This document shows positions 8,799-18,360 of a DNA stretch of 64,000 nucleotides, piece by piece (within the stretch, counting starts at the first letter, position 1; each line of letters begins with the position of its first letter). The position numbers were made by a program, and so were the translations under genes. Source of the stretch: Calditrichia bacterium (GTDB lineage: Bacteria; Calditrichota; Calditrichia; RBG-13-44-9; J075); NCBI GenBank assembly GCA_028284905.1, contig JANQQU010000073.1:184395-248394 (forward strand). The letters are read 5' to 3'. The notes under the pieces were generated by a model, which searched no databases, was not told the origin of the DNA, and worked only from the letters and a program-made list of their open reading frames with translations.

Positions 8799-9263
8799 TC
8801 AGGATGCCAGAATCATCGCCCGTTTGCTAACAACGACAGGTACGCCATTAACCCGCATCGTTCTTTCCTGGGGATTAATAGCCTCGATTTTCCCTTTTAA
8901 TTTTTCAATATTAAAATCCCGGGTTCTTTTCATCTTCACCTGTTGCGCCGCAAATCCTTCCACAGGGATATACTTCCCTTTTAGTACCACAATCATATTC
9001 TTTTCTAAGCTCTCGAAACCAACCGGATTTTGATTGAAATCCCGGATATCACTAGTACCGTTAATCCGGAAATCCTGATTCATAATTTTTAAACTGTGGT
9101 TTTGGGAATTGACATCTCTTATGATTCCAACCACCACATCGTCATCCCCGATATTCCGGGAAATGACTTCCAGTGCGGTAAAGCGATTCTCCGCATCATA
9201 AATTCCCTGAAGCTTCACTTGCTGGCCAACTTTCAGGCTATTTAATTCGATTAGATCGTCCAT
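8799..9263 (-). CDS. OB-like (DUF5666-type) repeat protein, sister of 8260-8724
   Basis: 154 aa with an AAGGA site before the ATG. Shares the architecture of its neighbour: LKVGQQVKLQGIYDAENRF, VVVGIIRDVNSQNHSLKIMN, MIVVLKGKYIPVEGF and EKLKGKIEAINPQERTMRVNG. No signal peptide or membrane segment is seen. It is separated from the sister gene by 74 bp and from the upstream kinase by a 386-bp purine-rich gap. DUF5666-type folding is inferred from the repeat pattern; function is not known. Confidence 0.75.
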   Translation of the reverse strand: MDDLIELNSLKVGQQVKLQGIYDAENRFTALEVISRNIGDDDVVVGIIRDVNSQNHSLKIMNQDFRINGTSDIRDFNQNPVGFESLEKNMIVVLKGKYIPVEGFAAQQVKMKRTRDFNIEKLKGKIEAINPQERTMRVNGVPVVVSKRAMILAS

Positions 9264-9649
9264 TCAAAATTCCTTGAAAATCCACAACCCTGCGGATCAT
9301 GTTTTTTTCTGGCAAAAGCCATATTTTCAGTTGATTGGCGATGTGCAGCCTGCTTAACTATTAAAGGTCATTCAAATTTTACACTGACGACCTCTCCTCT
9401 TTTTGCCACATTCATCATCTGTTTTCGTTTCTTTTCGTCGCTGCTATCACATTATGCGTTTCTATTATCCAGATGTATCTCCGTCTCTGTTTCCGCTCAA
9501 AACACCATTCTCGCTTCATCATTCCGTATTCATTTCCGCTCTCTGCATCCGCGCTCATTGTTGCTGTCATCTTCGTTTTCGTATGCACTTCCGCATGTTA
9601 AACCAGGGAACTACACATCCACACAATCGAACTGAAATTTTCGCACGCC
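9264..9649. other. 386-bp gap, purine-rich on the minus strand
   Basis: This is the largest gap inside the minus-strand locus. Between about 9420 and 9600 the minus strand is strongly purine-rich, with runs such as GAGCGGAAACAGAGACGGAG. The only frame I could find on that strand is a 51-codon ORF (9415-9570) without a good ribosome-binding site. No terminator hairpin with a T-run is seen, so transcription may pass through. It may be a decayed gene or an untranslated RNA segment. Confidence 0.4.
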
Positions 9650-10663
9650 TTAACCAGCGATGCGCATGCCGCCAATCGCTTCAGCGCCTTTTTCAATCAT
9701 CTTAATCGCTTTTGCCTCCCAGCCCGGCTCCTGCAGTCGCAGGCATTTACAGGCCCGGCGCAAATGCGTCAATCCTTCATACATCGGAATACGGTCGGCA
9801 ATCGCCGGATCCATAAACTTGAAGTATTCATCGAGGAATGCATTGATAAAATCATACATCTCGATATTCCGTCGAGCTTTCCCTTTCAGGAAAACGAGCA
9901 AATTTCCGAGGTCCGAGGCCGGATCTCCATAGCTCAAAGTATCGAAATCCAACACCCAGGTCCGGTCATCGCTGACGTGCACCTGTCCAAGGTGGAAATC
10001 GCCATGCAATACCGCCGGGCGGATGTTTCCAATTGTCGCCTCCAGCGCATAGGCGCGCTCGACGATAAAATCGATTAAATGGCTTTGCTTCGGTAAAGCC
10101 ATTACCAGAAAACCATGTTTCGGATGGCAGCGAAGCAGATGGTTTTTCACCGTAAAAGTGCTTTCCATCTCTGCCGGGCAACGATGCAGCTTGGCAATGG
10201 CCCGGGCCAATTTTATAAAGTGTTCCTTGGTAGGATGTGCACGGACAATATTTCGCATTGCCGGTGCAGCGACATCTTCCTGAAAAAACATCTGCATAGC
10301 GGGAAGATATTGATAGGGCTCCGGAATCACGATTGCATCATTCGTATCCGCGGAGAAACCGTTCTCCCAGAGCAGTTTCATATTATCAAAACCAATTTCT
10401 CCGGAATGGACTGTAAAGACTTTTCCAATCACCCGCCATTCGAAGGGCTTACCATTTACCGCATTCACCCGATAACGCATTACCGAGCGCTTGGTTCGCT
10501 GCCGGAGAATCTCCACATCGACATTCTCGATGCGTACTTCATCGCCGAAGCGATCTTTCATTAAGGGCAAAAAGACATCTACCATTTTCTCGGCATTCAA
10601 AGCCGTTTTCAACGCTTTGGTATTAATCTTTTTAGCCTTTGTTTGTACTAATACCTCGTTCAT
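9650..10663 (-). CDS. APH-family kinase, maltokinase-like HGDFHLGQ motif
   Basis: 337 aa. The catalytic motif HGDFHLGQ (residues 220-227) and VLDFDTLSYGDPASDLGNL (DxD at 239-241) are complete and match the maltokinase/phosphotransferase type in which Gln replaces the usual Asn. N-lobe strands SVMRYRVNA and WRVIGKVF carry the candidate ATP-contacting Lys81. A single N-lobe is present. The ATG follows GAGGA. It lies 71 bp downstream of a GT4 gene. Together with 7293-8252 it is one of the two members of the family here that look catalytically competent; I infer a sugar or glycoside substrate from the motif and the glycosyltransferase setting. Confidence 0.85.
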   Translation of the reverse strand: MNEVLVQTKAKKINTKALKTALNAEKMVDVFLPLMKDRFGDEVRIENVDVEILRQRTKRSVMRYRVNAVNGKPFEWRVIGKVFTVHSGEIGFDNMKLLWENGFSADTNDAIVIPEPYQYLPAMQMFFQEDVAAPAMRNIVRAHPTKEHFIKLARAIAKLHRCPAEMESTFTVKNHLLRCHPKHGFLVMALPKQSHLIDFIVERAYALEATIGNIRPAVLHGDFHLGQVHVSDDRTWVLDFDTLSYGDPASDLGNLLVFLKGKARRNIEMYDFINAFLDEYFKFMDPAIADRIPMYEGLTHLRRACKCLRLQEPGWEAKAIKMIEKGAEAIGGMRIAG

Positions 10664-10734
10664 ACCTAGATCCTCATAACCTTTCGCACTCTCTCATCCA
10701 TTCGAGTGCGCCTTAAAGCTTCATCCTTGAATTC

Positions 10735-12036
10735 TCATGAATCCGATGCTGCCAGCGCTGCTTCCGACCTCTCTTTCGGAAGCGACACCGTCCCTTTCCA
10801 ATGCATTGCAGCCTGCAGTGCATCGGCGATCTGACGAATGTTACCCCGGGCATCAAACTCGCTCTCCACAATCTTTCTGCCGGCCCGGCCATAGGAATGG
10901 CGTAGCCCCGGCGATACCAGCATCCGTGCCAGGGCATCCGCAAATTTACGCGGGTCCCTTTCCGGCACTAATATGCCGCTACCCTCGTGATCAACACATT
11001 CCGGAATTCCGGAAACGCGGGTAGCCACAACCGGTATTTCCAGTGCCATCGATTCTACAATAACATTGGGAATACCATCGCGGTCGCCATCTTCCTGGAC
11101 CTCACAGGCCAGGGCAAAGATGTCAGCGGAATGATAGTAGGTGAACAATTCAGTCTGGGACATGGGTGGAAGTAAACGAACGCTATCTGTCAGTCCATAT
11201 CGGGCAATTAATTCATCCATTTCCTGCTTCATCGGACCGTCGCCAATGATCGAGCAACGAAATTCGAATCCTTGTTCCCGCAGTAACTGCAGTGCTTTTA
11301 TCATCACCGGAAACCCCTTTTTCGGGACAAAACGACCGATGGAAAGGATATGCGGCAAAGCATCTACCTTTGTTTTCTTCCGAACCTGATAAACATCAAG
11401 GTCAATGCCATGATACGTGCGTAACACTCGCACATTATCATCGAACATCTCTTTTATATAAGTAGCATTAAAGCCGGTACAAGTTGTCACAAAGCACGCA
11501 TTCGCAATTTTCTTTTGGAGAAAGGAAGGCTCATGGAGATAAATATCCTTGGCATGAGCACTAATGCTATAGGAAAGCCCGGTAAGGCGGGAAGCAAAAT
11601 AAGCCATCGTGGTCGGATCGTTGGCAAAGTGTGCGTACAGAAATCCGATATTGCTGCCGGGAAGCCCTCGGTGCACCATATATGCCGCCTGGGAGAAGCG
11701 TTTTAAAGCAGCACTGTCCCGATGGCGAATGCTGTAGGAAACCGCAAACCAAAACGATTGTAAATACACCCGCGGCCGGGAAAAAAACATCACACTATTC
11801 GATATCATGAAAGCAAAGAAATGACGCCAGAAGTAATCAGGAATGTAGGTGACGGGTGCTTTAATTTCACTGACGCGGCGATGTACTTTCGGATCGGACG
11901 GTTTACGCATGGCAAATATGTGCAGCGATAATCCCAGCTGCTCCAGCAGATAAATTTCATTCAGAATGAAAGTTTCGGACAGACGTGGATATCCCTTTAA
12001 AATTACCCCAATAACCTTTTGCTGATTATTTTCCAT
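10735..12036 (-). CDS. glycosyltransferase family 4 (WcaL-like)
   Basis: 433-aa GT-B glycosyltransferase. The N-terminus VILKGYPRLSETFILNEIYLLE is characteristic of WcaL/AmsK-type GT4 enzymes of extracellular polysaccharide pathways (residues about 10-30). The donor domain has SIGRFVPKKGFPVMI, CSIIGDGPMKQEM and DRDGIPNVIVESMALEIPVVAT, where the first Glu of the usual E-x7-E is Asp. A hydrophobic stretch near residues 70-85 is probably part of the fold or of peripheral membrane contact. It follows the COG4671 gene by 25 bp and precedes a kinase, forming one operon. Confidence 0.88.
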   Translation of the reverse strand: MENNQQKVIGVILKGYPRLSETFILNEIYLLEQLGLSLHIFAMRKPSDPKVHRRVSEIKAPVTYIPDYFWRHFFAFMISNSVMFFSRPRVYLQSFWFAVSYSIRHRDSAALKRFSQAAYMVHRGLPGSNIGFLYAHFANDPTTMAYFASRLTGLSYSISAHAKDIYLHEPSFLQKKIANACFVTTCTGFNATYIKEMFDDNVRVLRTYHGIDLDVYQVRKKTKVDALPHILSIGRFVPKKGFPVMIKALQLLREQGFEFRCSIIGDGPMKQEMDELIARYGLTDSVRLLPPMSQTELFTYYHSADIFALACEVQEDGDRDGIPNVIVESMALEIPVVATRVSGIPECVDHEGSGILVPERDPRKFADALARMLVSPGLRHSYGRAGRKIVESEFDARGNIRQIADALQAAMHWKGTVSLPKERSEAALAASDS

Positions 12037-12061
12037 AATTATCCGATCAAAGAATTTTCAA

Positions 12062-13309
12062 TTAATTAACAGTCGTTAACATCTTCCGGGCCGCATTGTA
12101 TGCCCCATTCATATCGGGCAGATTATCCCCTTTTACCAGACTGCCGTCTTCCAGTCTTTCTTGAATTGCCCCTGCAAGCACATCGACATTTAGATTATCC
12201 GGATGTATTGTATGAAACAGATTCCACTTGGCAAAAAGATCGGTGCGCATGGTCTGTTCCGCACTGGGTCCGGGGCGGGGAATAATAATGGCGTTTTTTC
12301 TAAAATGGAGAATTTCACCAAATGTATTATATCCCGCCATGGAGATGATCAGGTCTGCGCGTTTGAGAAAATGAATGACATCACCGCCAAGCGTTGCAAC
12401 TGTTACCGGCAGACCGCGTGCTTTTTCCTGAAGCACCGCCATTTGTTCCGGATGCATAAACGGACCGGTGGAAACAATGGCTATAAATGGCAACTTATCC
12501 TGCAGTTTGCGAATCGCATCCAGAAACATATCCATAAAACTACTGGCATCATGACCTCCGCCGCCGGTCACCAGCACCAGCTTCTCTTCCCTTTCGGGCA
12601 GATACCGCTTCACACTACGATTGGTAAATTCCTGATCGACATCGCCGCGAGTTACGTAACCGCAAAAATGGGTCTTTTTCGCCACGGGTCGGGGAAATTG
12701 GTAAGCACTGACGGAGTCGAAAATATTTTGACAACCGTAGATCAGCACCTGGTCATAAAAATTTTCCGTTAGCTCGTAGGCATTTTCCTTCGTCCATTGT
12801 TTATAGATATCGCCGGGAGCACCGAGAATATCCCGCAATCCCAGCACCATGCGAGTGTGCTGACTGTATCGTTTTATATTCTGAATCGGCAGTGTCAATT
12901 CTCCTAAAGCGCCCTGGGGCATATGGTCCACCAAAAAGATATCCGGTTGGAAGCCGATAGCAATACTCTGGATCATCTCCGCCCGTACCGGAATTAACGC
13001 ATTGGAATCCAGGTTTAAGCGATTGGATTTCCAAACGCCGTAATCCACTTTTACAATAGTTGGGATTTTAATAAAATCACACTTTGGCGGCAATTCGAAA
13101 AAAGGCGCCATTGGCGAATCTGCTACGATAAGCACTGTTGCATCCGGGCAAATTTTCTTTATCTGCGTCGTTATGCTGACATTGCGACGTAGGTGTCCTA
13201 AGCCCAACCCATCCTGGGAATAAATCAATACTTTCTTGTTCGTACTAGTCGTATCCACACTAATTTTCGCAATATTCAGTGTCGCTTCTGGGTTTACGAA
13301 TGTGATCAT
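12062..13309 (-). CDS. COG4671-type glycosyltransferase (GT28 C-terminal domain)
   Basis: 415 aa. Near the N-terminus it has VLIYSQDGLGLGHLRRNVSI, the signature of the predicted glycosyltransferases of COG4671; the Gly-rich loop GLGH corresponds to the MurG-type GxGGH loop. The C-terminal half has LVLVTGGGGHDASSFMDMFL and ISMAGYNTFGEILHFRKNAIIIPRP, the UDP-sugar-binding part of GT28 enzymes. The upstream site is weak, and an internal start near residue 17 cannot be excluded. It is a paralogue of 13452-14717, 142 bp away. Cytosolic, probably acting on a nucleotide-sugar donor for the same glycan as the GT4 enzymes. Confidence 0.85.
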   Translation of the reverse strand: MITFVNPEATLNIAKISVDTTSTNKKVLIYSQDGLGLGHLRRNVSITTQIKKICPDATVLIVADSPMAPFFELPPKCDFIKIPTIVKVDYGVWKSNRLNLDSNALIPVRAEMIQSIAIGFQPDIFLVDHMPQGALGELTLPIQNIKRYSQHTRMVLGLRDILGAPGDIYKQWTKENAYELTENFYDQVLIYGCQNIFDSVSAYQFPRPVAKKTHFCGYVTRGDVDQEFTNRSVKRYLPEREEKLVLVTGGGGHDASSFMDMFLDAIRKLQDKLPFIAIVSTGPFMHPEQMAVLQEKARGLPVTVATLGGDVIHFLKRADLIISMAGYNTFGEILHFRKNAIIIPRPGPSAEQTMRTDLFAKWNLFHTIHPDNLNVDVLAGAIQERLEDGSLVKGDNLPDMNGAYNAARKMLTTVN

Positions 13310-13451
13310 TACATCTTACCCGAAGTCATTTAAAAGATTCAAGAAGCAGATAATTATGCATTAATATCGCTGTAATAAAGTAAATTTTTCGCAGCAGCGA
13401 AATTTTATTAATATTTTCACAATCATTCGCTACAACGGATAGGGTTTTTAT

Positions 13452-14717
13452 TCAGGACGATGCTCTGAAAATGCTCAGCGGTGCCCCATTATTGAATGAG
13501 CGAATGCGTTTCATTATCGTTTCCAGCCCCTTTTGGGGAATATCTATCGTTACAGCGCGGCCATGATCCAACCGCTTGTGGTGTTCTTGTTTAAACATTT
13601 CGCGCACTTTTGCCCCAATCGATTCCGGTGATAATTCATCCGGGGAAATCAGATCGATCAATCCGAGTTCCTTAAAAATTTCTGCGCGTTTCAGGTGTTC
13701 GTTGGCCGGGGTAGGCATCGGTACAAAAATCGATTTTTTTCGATAGGAAAGAATTTCGCACATCATATTAAAACCGCCATTACAAACCACTAACTGGGCA
13801 TGTTTCAAGTATTGGAGAATGTGCTTACTGTAGCGGTGAAAAATAACATCCGGCAGCTTTTCCGCCCTTTCCAGTAAATACTTTTTCTGCTCCGGCTTCA
13901 TCATTGGTCCAGTGGTAATTACACTGCGAAAAGGCATTGGCTCGTCGCTTTCTTCCAGGGAAGCCAGATAATTATCCAGCAGGGAAAATCCTTCCGCCCC
14001 GCTGCCGGCGGTAACCAGCACATAAGGCTTATCGGTGTTTTCCTGGACGTATGCGTCATACCTTTTGGCGTCCTCTTCCAGCACCCGCATATAACCGGTA
14101 TAATAGGTCTTATTTGCGAGTTCTTTCGGAAAGTCGTATTCTTCAACGACATCAAATACATCCTGGACACCATGGACCCAAATTTCATCGCAAACGCGAT
14201 CCATTACCCGGTATACGTCTTTTTCGATCCAGTCTTTTTTAACGGTTTCCGGATCACCCAAAATATCCGGAATTCCCCAGACAACCCGGGTGCCCGGATA
14301 GCGCTTCCGCACAAATCCAAATGTATGCTTCATCTCATGGGGAAGCACGGAAGGATCACTTTCGATAATAATCAGGCCGGGATCGAAAGATTTAATCGCA
14401 CTCTTCGTGATCTTCCGGCGAAGCGTTAGAAAATCTTTAATATCGATATCCAGATTGGTATGATAGAAATTATCCTCCGAGCGCTGCATGATGCAGGGCA
14501 GGTGAATAAAATCGACATTTTGTGGAAAATTAAGATGACCGGTAATAGACAGATCCGTTACCAGCATAATTGAACAGTCTTCAATTTCTTTGGCGAGATG
14601 TGCAGCGATTGACAATGTGCGGCTGGTATGCCCCAGTCCACTACAGTCATGACTGTACATTAATATTTTCTTATTTAGAAGCACATCTTTGTTATTCAAA
14701 AAGACGTTTTTCCCCAT
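13452..14717 (-). CDS. COG4671-type glycosyltransferase (GT28 C-terminal domain)
   Basis: 421 aa. Motif ILMYSHDCSGLGHTSRTLSI (residues 18-37) is the COG4671 N-terminal signature; the donor domain shows YVLVTAGSGAEGFSLLDNYL and VVCNGGFNMMCEILSYRKKSIFVPMP. It is related to the next gene over its full length. It is the first gene of the minus-strand locus, so its upstream gap (14718-15407) should contain the locus promoter. Function as a sugar transferase is supported by family; specificity is not readable. Confidence 0.85.
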   Translation of the reverse strand: MGKNVFLNNKDVLLNKKILMYSHDCSGLGHTSRTLSIAAHLAKEIEDCSIMLVTDLSITGHLNFPQNVDFIHLPCIMQRSEDNFYHTNLDIDIKDFLTLRRKITKSAIKSFDPGLIIIESDPSVLPHEMKHTFGFVRKRYPGTRVVWGIPDILGDPETVKKDWIEKDVYRVMDRVCDEIWVHGVQDVFDVVEEYDFPKELANKTYYTGYMRVLEEDAKRYDAYVQENTDKPYVLVTAGSGAEGFSLLDNYLASLEESDEPMPFRSVITTGPMMKPEQKKYLLERAEKLPDVIFHRYSKHILQYLKHAQLVVCNGGFNMMCEILSYRKKSIFVPMPTPANEHLKRAEIFKELGLIDLISPDELSPESIGAKVREMFKQEHHKRLDHGRAVTIDIPQKGLETIMKRIRSFNNGAPLSIFRASS

Positions 14718-15407
14718 GTTGCACCCTACCTTCGTTTCTCGACTTTAGCCGAAATATCATCCTCAACAAAATCATCACACCGGAAAATGGCTGGTTTCCC
14801 GGCTCCTCAAATAAAATCGTGATAAAAAATTCACAATTTTAGACACAAACCCCGATAACGTACAAATAACAGTATTCGGCAACTCATAACCTACCACCAG
14901 GCTACAATTGCCGACTCGCCTCAATTATCTATGTTTTCAACTAAACGTGCCAGATCAAAAACTGCACAGTTCAGCTTGAACACATCGCAGGGTAGTATCC
15001 TGCTCCTCAATATGGATAATTAAACAACTGGAGATTTGTTATAGACGGAATGTAATCTCTCCACTTATTACATCCCCTCCATAGGAACTGCAGGAAGTAA
15101 CACCTCGGGCAGAACTTATAATGTGACGAATATCACATTTTCCCAAAAATAAAACGAAGGGGTTACGCGGTTGTAACGCAAAAAATATTTTGGCAATACG
15201 ACTGCAATACTCAACAAATGGTCATATCTGCCGACAATAAGTTTTGTCAGATTAGCAAGAGGGAAATTTAACCGAGGAACAACACTTATCCCGATCCGTA
15301 GAAACAACATTACCGTCGGGAATGTTAGTTCACACTTTTCAATTATCCGTTTTGATGGTATATTTTTGTTTGATCGTTACGCACACTCAATATCAGGAGA
15401 GATTATC
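14718..15407. other. 690-bp divergent intergenic region
   Basis: Lies between the leftward glycan locus and the rightward protease gene. I see no ORF with coding character, no RNA gene and no strong palindrome. A candidate promoter for the protease is TTTTCA at 15336 and TATATT at 15359 with 17-bp spacing. No convincing sigma70 pair was found for the leftward locus. Confidence 0.4.
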
Positions 15408-18230
15408 ATGCGCACTCTGACAAGCATCACGGCTTTTGCAATTATCTTATTAATGAATATACCATTATTCTCCCAGGCAGCGGAAAAAAACACGGCGAAT
15501 AACGCTAAAATGCCGGTTGATCCAAATATCACCGTTGGCACCCTAGATAACGGTATGCGCTATTATATTCGCCAAAACAAAAAGCCGGAGAACCGCGCTG
15601 AGCTTCGCCTGGCACTGGACGCCGGTTCAATTTTGGAAGACGATGACCAGCAGGGACTGGCGCACTTCGTTGAACATATGGCATTCAACGGCACAAAAAA
15701 TTTTCATAAGCAAGCTCTGGTAGATTATCTTGAATCCGTCGGTATGCGATTCGGGCCAGACCTGAACGCCTACACCAGCTTTGATGAAACCGTTTACATG
15801 CTGCAAATCGCCACTGATAGCAGCAAACAGGTTGAAACAGCCTTTAAGATATTAAGTGAATGGGCACATCTCGTTGAGTTTCAGGACGAAGAGATAGACA
15901 AAGAGCGTGGCGTTGTTATTGAGGAATGGCGACGGGGACGCGGTGCCAATGCCCGGATGCGTGACAAACAGTATCCCCTGCTCTTCAAAAATTCTCGCTA
16001 TGCCGAACGTCTTCCGATTGGTAAGAAAGACATCCTCGAGAACTTTTCCTACGAAACCCTTCGCCGCTATTATAAGGACTGGTATCGCCCGGACTTAATG
16101 GCCATCATCGCGGTTGGTGATTTTGATAAAGCTGAAATAGAAAAATTGATTCATAAAAATTTTGCCGGCATTCCAGCCAGTGAAAATCCTCGGGAACGGG
16201 TTTTATATGATGTACCGGACCACCCGGAAACCATTTTTGCAATCGCTTCTGATCCGGAGGCAACTCGTAACGAAGCAACCATTTATTTCAAGCGCCCCTT
16301 AAGAGAAGATGGCTCCGAAGCGGCTTACCGTCAATCTTTAGTGGAAAATCTCTACAGCGCAATGTTCAATAGCCGGCTGGATGAATTGCGTCAGCAGTCG
16401 GAACCGCCGTTCCTGTATGCCTACTCTGGTGGTGGCGCATTCCGGACAAAAGAGTTCTATGTATTGGGTGCCGGCGTTCAGGCCAATGGGGTCGAAGCTG
16501 GGTTAGAAGCAGTATTGACCGAAGCCAAACGAGTACAACAGTTTGGATTTACCCAATCCGAACTGGATCGGCAAAAAACGGATATGATGCGCGGTATGGA
16601 GCGTGCGTACAACGAACGGGACAAGACACAATCCCGACGCTATGCCGCGGAATATATTCGTAACTTTCTGGAAAATGAACCGATTCCCGGCATCGAATAC
16701 GAGCTGGAACTTTATCAGAAATTTGTCCCGAGCATTACCCTGGAAGAAGTCAATCAACTTTCTGCGGAGCTCATTAGCGAGGGGAACCGGGTCGTCATGG
16801 TAAGTGTACCGGAAAAGGAAGATATTCTGGTGCCGACTGAAGAGGGACTCCAGGCAGTTTTTGATGGCGTCCGGGAAAAGAGTGTAACGGCCTATGTGGA
16901 TGCAGTATCCGACGATCCACTCATTGAAAAGCTGCCTCCGGCAGGAAAAGTAGCCAACGAAAGTTTTAATGAAGCACTCGGGCTTACCGAATGGCAATTA
17001 TCCAACGGCATTTGTGTTTTCCTGAAACCAACAGATTTCAAAAATGACCAGGTACTGATGAGCGCCTATAGTCCCGGGGGCACTTCTCTTGTCTCTGATG
17101 AAGATTATATTCCGGCTATAACTGCAACTGCCATTCTTTCCCAAAGCGGCCTGGGGAATTTTAGCCAGGTAGAATTATCGAAAAAGCTGACCGGAAAAGT
17201 TGCCAGTGTTTCCCCTTCATTAAGTTCCCTGGAAGAAGGTTTTTCCGGCAGCGCTTCTCCCCAGGATGCGGAAACGATGTTTCAGCTGATCCACCTCTAT
17301 TTTACCGCTCCCCGGCTGGATAGTGTTGCTTATGAAGGATTTCGCTCCCGCATGGCGGACTTTATCACCAATCGGGATGTTAATCCTGCATCGGCATTCC
17401 GGGATACAATAAGCACAACGCTATCGCAGGGACATTATCGCTCTCGTCCCTGGTCGGCGAAAACCCTGGAAGAGATGAACCTGCAGCGCTCCTACGAGAT
17501 CTACCGGGAGAGATTTGCCGATGCCGGCGACTTCACCTTTTTCTTTGTGGGCAATATAGATCTTGCCAATTTCAAAAAATTCAGCGAGCAATACCTTGCC
17601 AGCCTTCCGGCCCTGGAACGCAAGGAAACCTGGAAAGACCAGGGCATTCGGATGCCTGATGGTGTAATCAAAAAGCAGGTTCGTAAAGGTCTGGAAGAAA
17701 AGAGTCAGGTTTCAATTATCTACAACGGCCCTTTCGAGTGGAATCGCCAGAACCGTTACGATCTTAGCCGCATGGCCAATGCTTTTCAGATTAAACTGCG
17801 GGAAATTCTCCGGGAAGAAAAAGGTGGCACTTACTCCGTGGGTGTCCGGGCGTCAACCTCCCGCTATCCGGAGCCGGATTATACCTTGCGTATTTCTTTC
17901 GGCTGTGCGCCGGACCGGGTCGAAGAGCTGACAGCAACCGTCTTTCAACAAATTGATAGCTTGCGCAACTTTGGCTCTCCGGAGAAAAACCTGCAAAAAG
18001 TCCAGGAAATGCAGCGCCGCTCGCTGGAAACCAATTTACAAAACAATGGCTACTGGTTAAGGTCGCTGGAGAACTATGATTCCTATGGTGAAGATCCCAT
18101 GGGCATCCTGAAAACCAGTGAGTATATAGAAAGTCTCACTTTGGAAGCAATCAATAATGCTGCGAAAAAATATTTTGACCCCAATCGGTTTATTCAAGTT
18201 GTTTTGTATCCGGAAAATTTTCAACCATAG
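15408..18230 (+). CDS. secreted M16 family zinc metalloprotease (two-domain pitrilysin/PqqL type)
   Basis: 940 aa from the ATG behind AGGAGAG; an upstream in-frame codon lacks a site. A signal peptide spans residues 1-24 (hydrophobic TAFAIILLMNIPLFSQA). The inverted zinc motif HFVEH is at residues 86-90 with the downstream GVVIEEWRRGRG segment that supplies the third ligand. The C-terminal half contains the second M16 domain (KSQVSIIYNGPFEWN, REEKGGTYSVGV) that closes the peptide chamber. Length fits the pitrilysin/PqqL group. Probable periplasmic or envelope peptide degradation. It is a single gene, followed by a rho-independent terminator at 18246. Confidence 0.93.
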   Translation: MRTLTSITAFAIILLMNIPLFSQAAEKNTANNAKMPVDPNITVGTLDNGMRYYIRQNKKPENRAELRLALDAGSILEDDDQQGLAHFVEHMAFNGTKNFHKQALVDYLESVGMRFGPDLNAYTSFDETVYMLQIATDSSKQVETAFKILSEWAHLVEFQDEEIDKERGVVIEEWRRGRGANARMRDKQYPLLFKNSRYAERLPIGKKDILENFSYETLRRYYKDWYRPDLMAIIAVGDFDKAEIEKLIHKNFAGIPASENPRERVLYDVPDHPETIFAIASDPEATRNEATIYFKRPLREDGSEAAYRQSLVENLYSAMFNSRLDELRQQSEPPFLYAYSGGGAFRTKEFYVLGAGVQANGVEAGLEAVLTEAKRVQQFGFTQSELDRQKTDMMRGMERAYNERDKTQSRRYAAEYIRNFLENEPIPGIEYELELYQKFVPSITLEEVNQLSAELISEGNRVVMVSVPEKEDILVPTEEGLQAVFDGVREKSVTAYVDAVSDDPLIEKLPPAGKVANESFNEALGLTEWQLSNGICVFLKPTDFKNDQVLMSAYSPGGTSLVSDEDYIPAITATAILSQSGLGNFSQVELSKKLTGKVASVSPSLSSLEEGFSGSASPQDAETMFQLIHLYFTAPRLDSVAYEGFRSRMADFITNRDVNPASAFRDTISTTLSQGHYRSRPWSAKTLEEMNLQRSYEIYRERFADAGDFTFFFVGNIDLANFKKFSEQYLASLPALERKETWKDQGIRMPDGVIKKQVRKGLEEKSQVSIIYNGPFEWNRQNRYDLSRMANAFQIKLREILREEKGGTYSVGVRASTSRYPEPDYTLRISFGCAPDRVEELTATVFQQIDSLRNFGSPEKNLQKVQEMQRRSLETNLQNNGYWLRSLENYDSYGEDPMGILKTSEYIESLTLEAINNAAKKYFDPNRFIQVVLYPENFQP

Positions 18231-18245
18231 CCGAAAGTGCATTGC

Positions 18246-18286
18246 GCCGGGCTTTTTCCTAATTTAAGCCCGGCCATAAATTTTTT
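18246..18286 (+). terminator. rho-independent terminator after the M16 protease
   Basis: Perfect 9-bp stem GCCGGGCTT / AAGCCCGGC with an 11-nt loop, followed within 6 nt by a run of six T. It sits 16 bp past the protease stop. Confidence 0.85.
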
Positions 18287-18360
18287 CTCACCAGGATTCA
18301 TTGATCAATTGCTTCGTTTTTTGTAATATGTAGCCGGTTGAACCAACTAAAGGAAATTGG

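Noticed and set aside
9415..9570. 51-codon minus-strand ORF within the purine-rich gap
   Set aside because: No good ribosome-binding site and a biased composition that would leave frames open by chance; kept only as a note in the gap entry.
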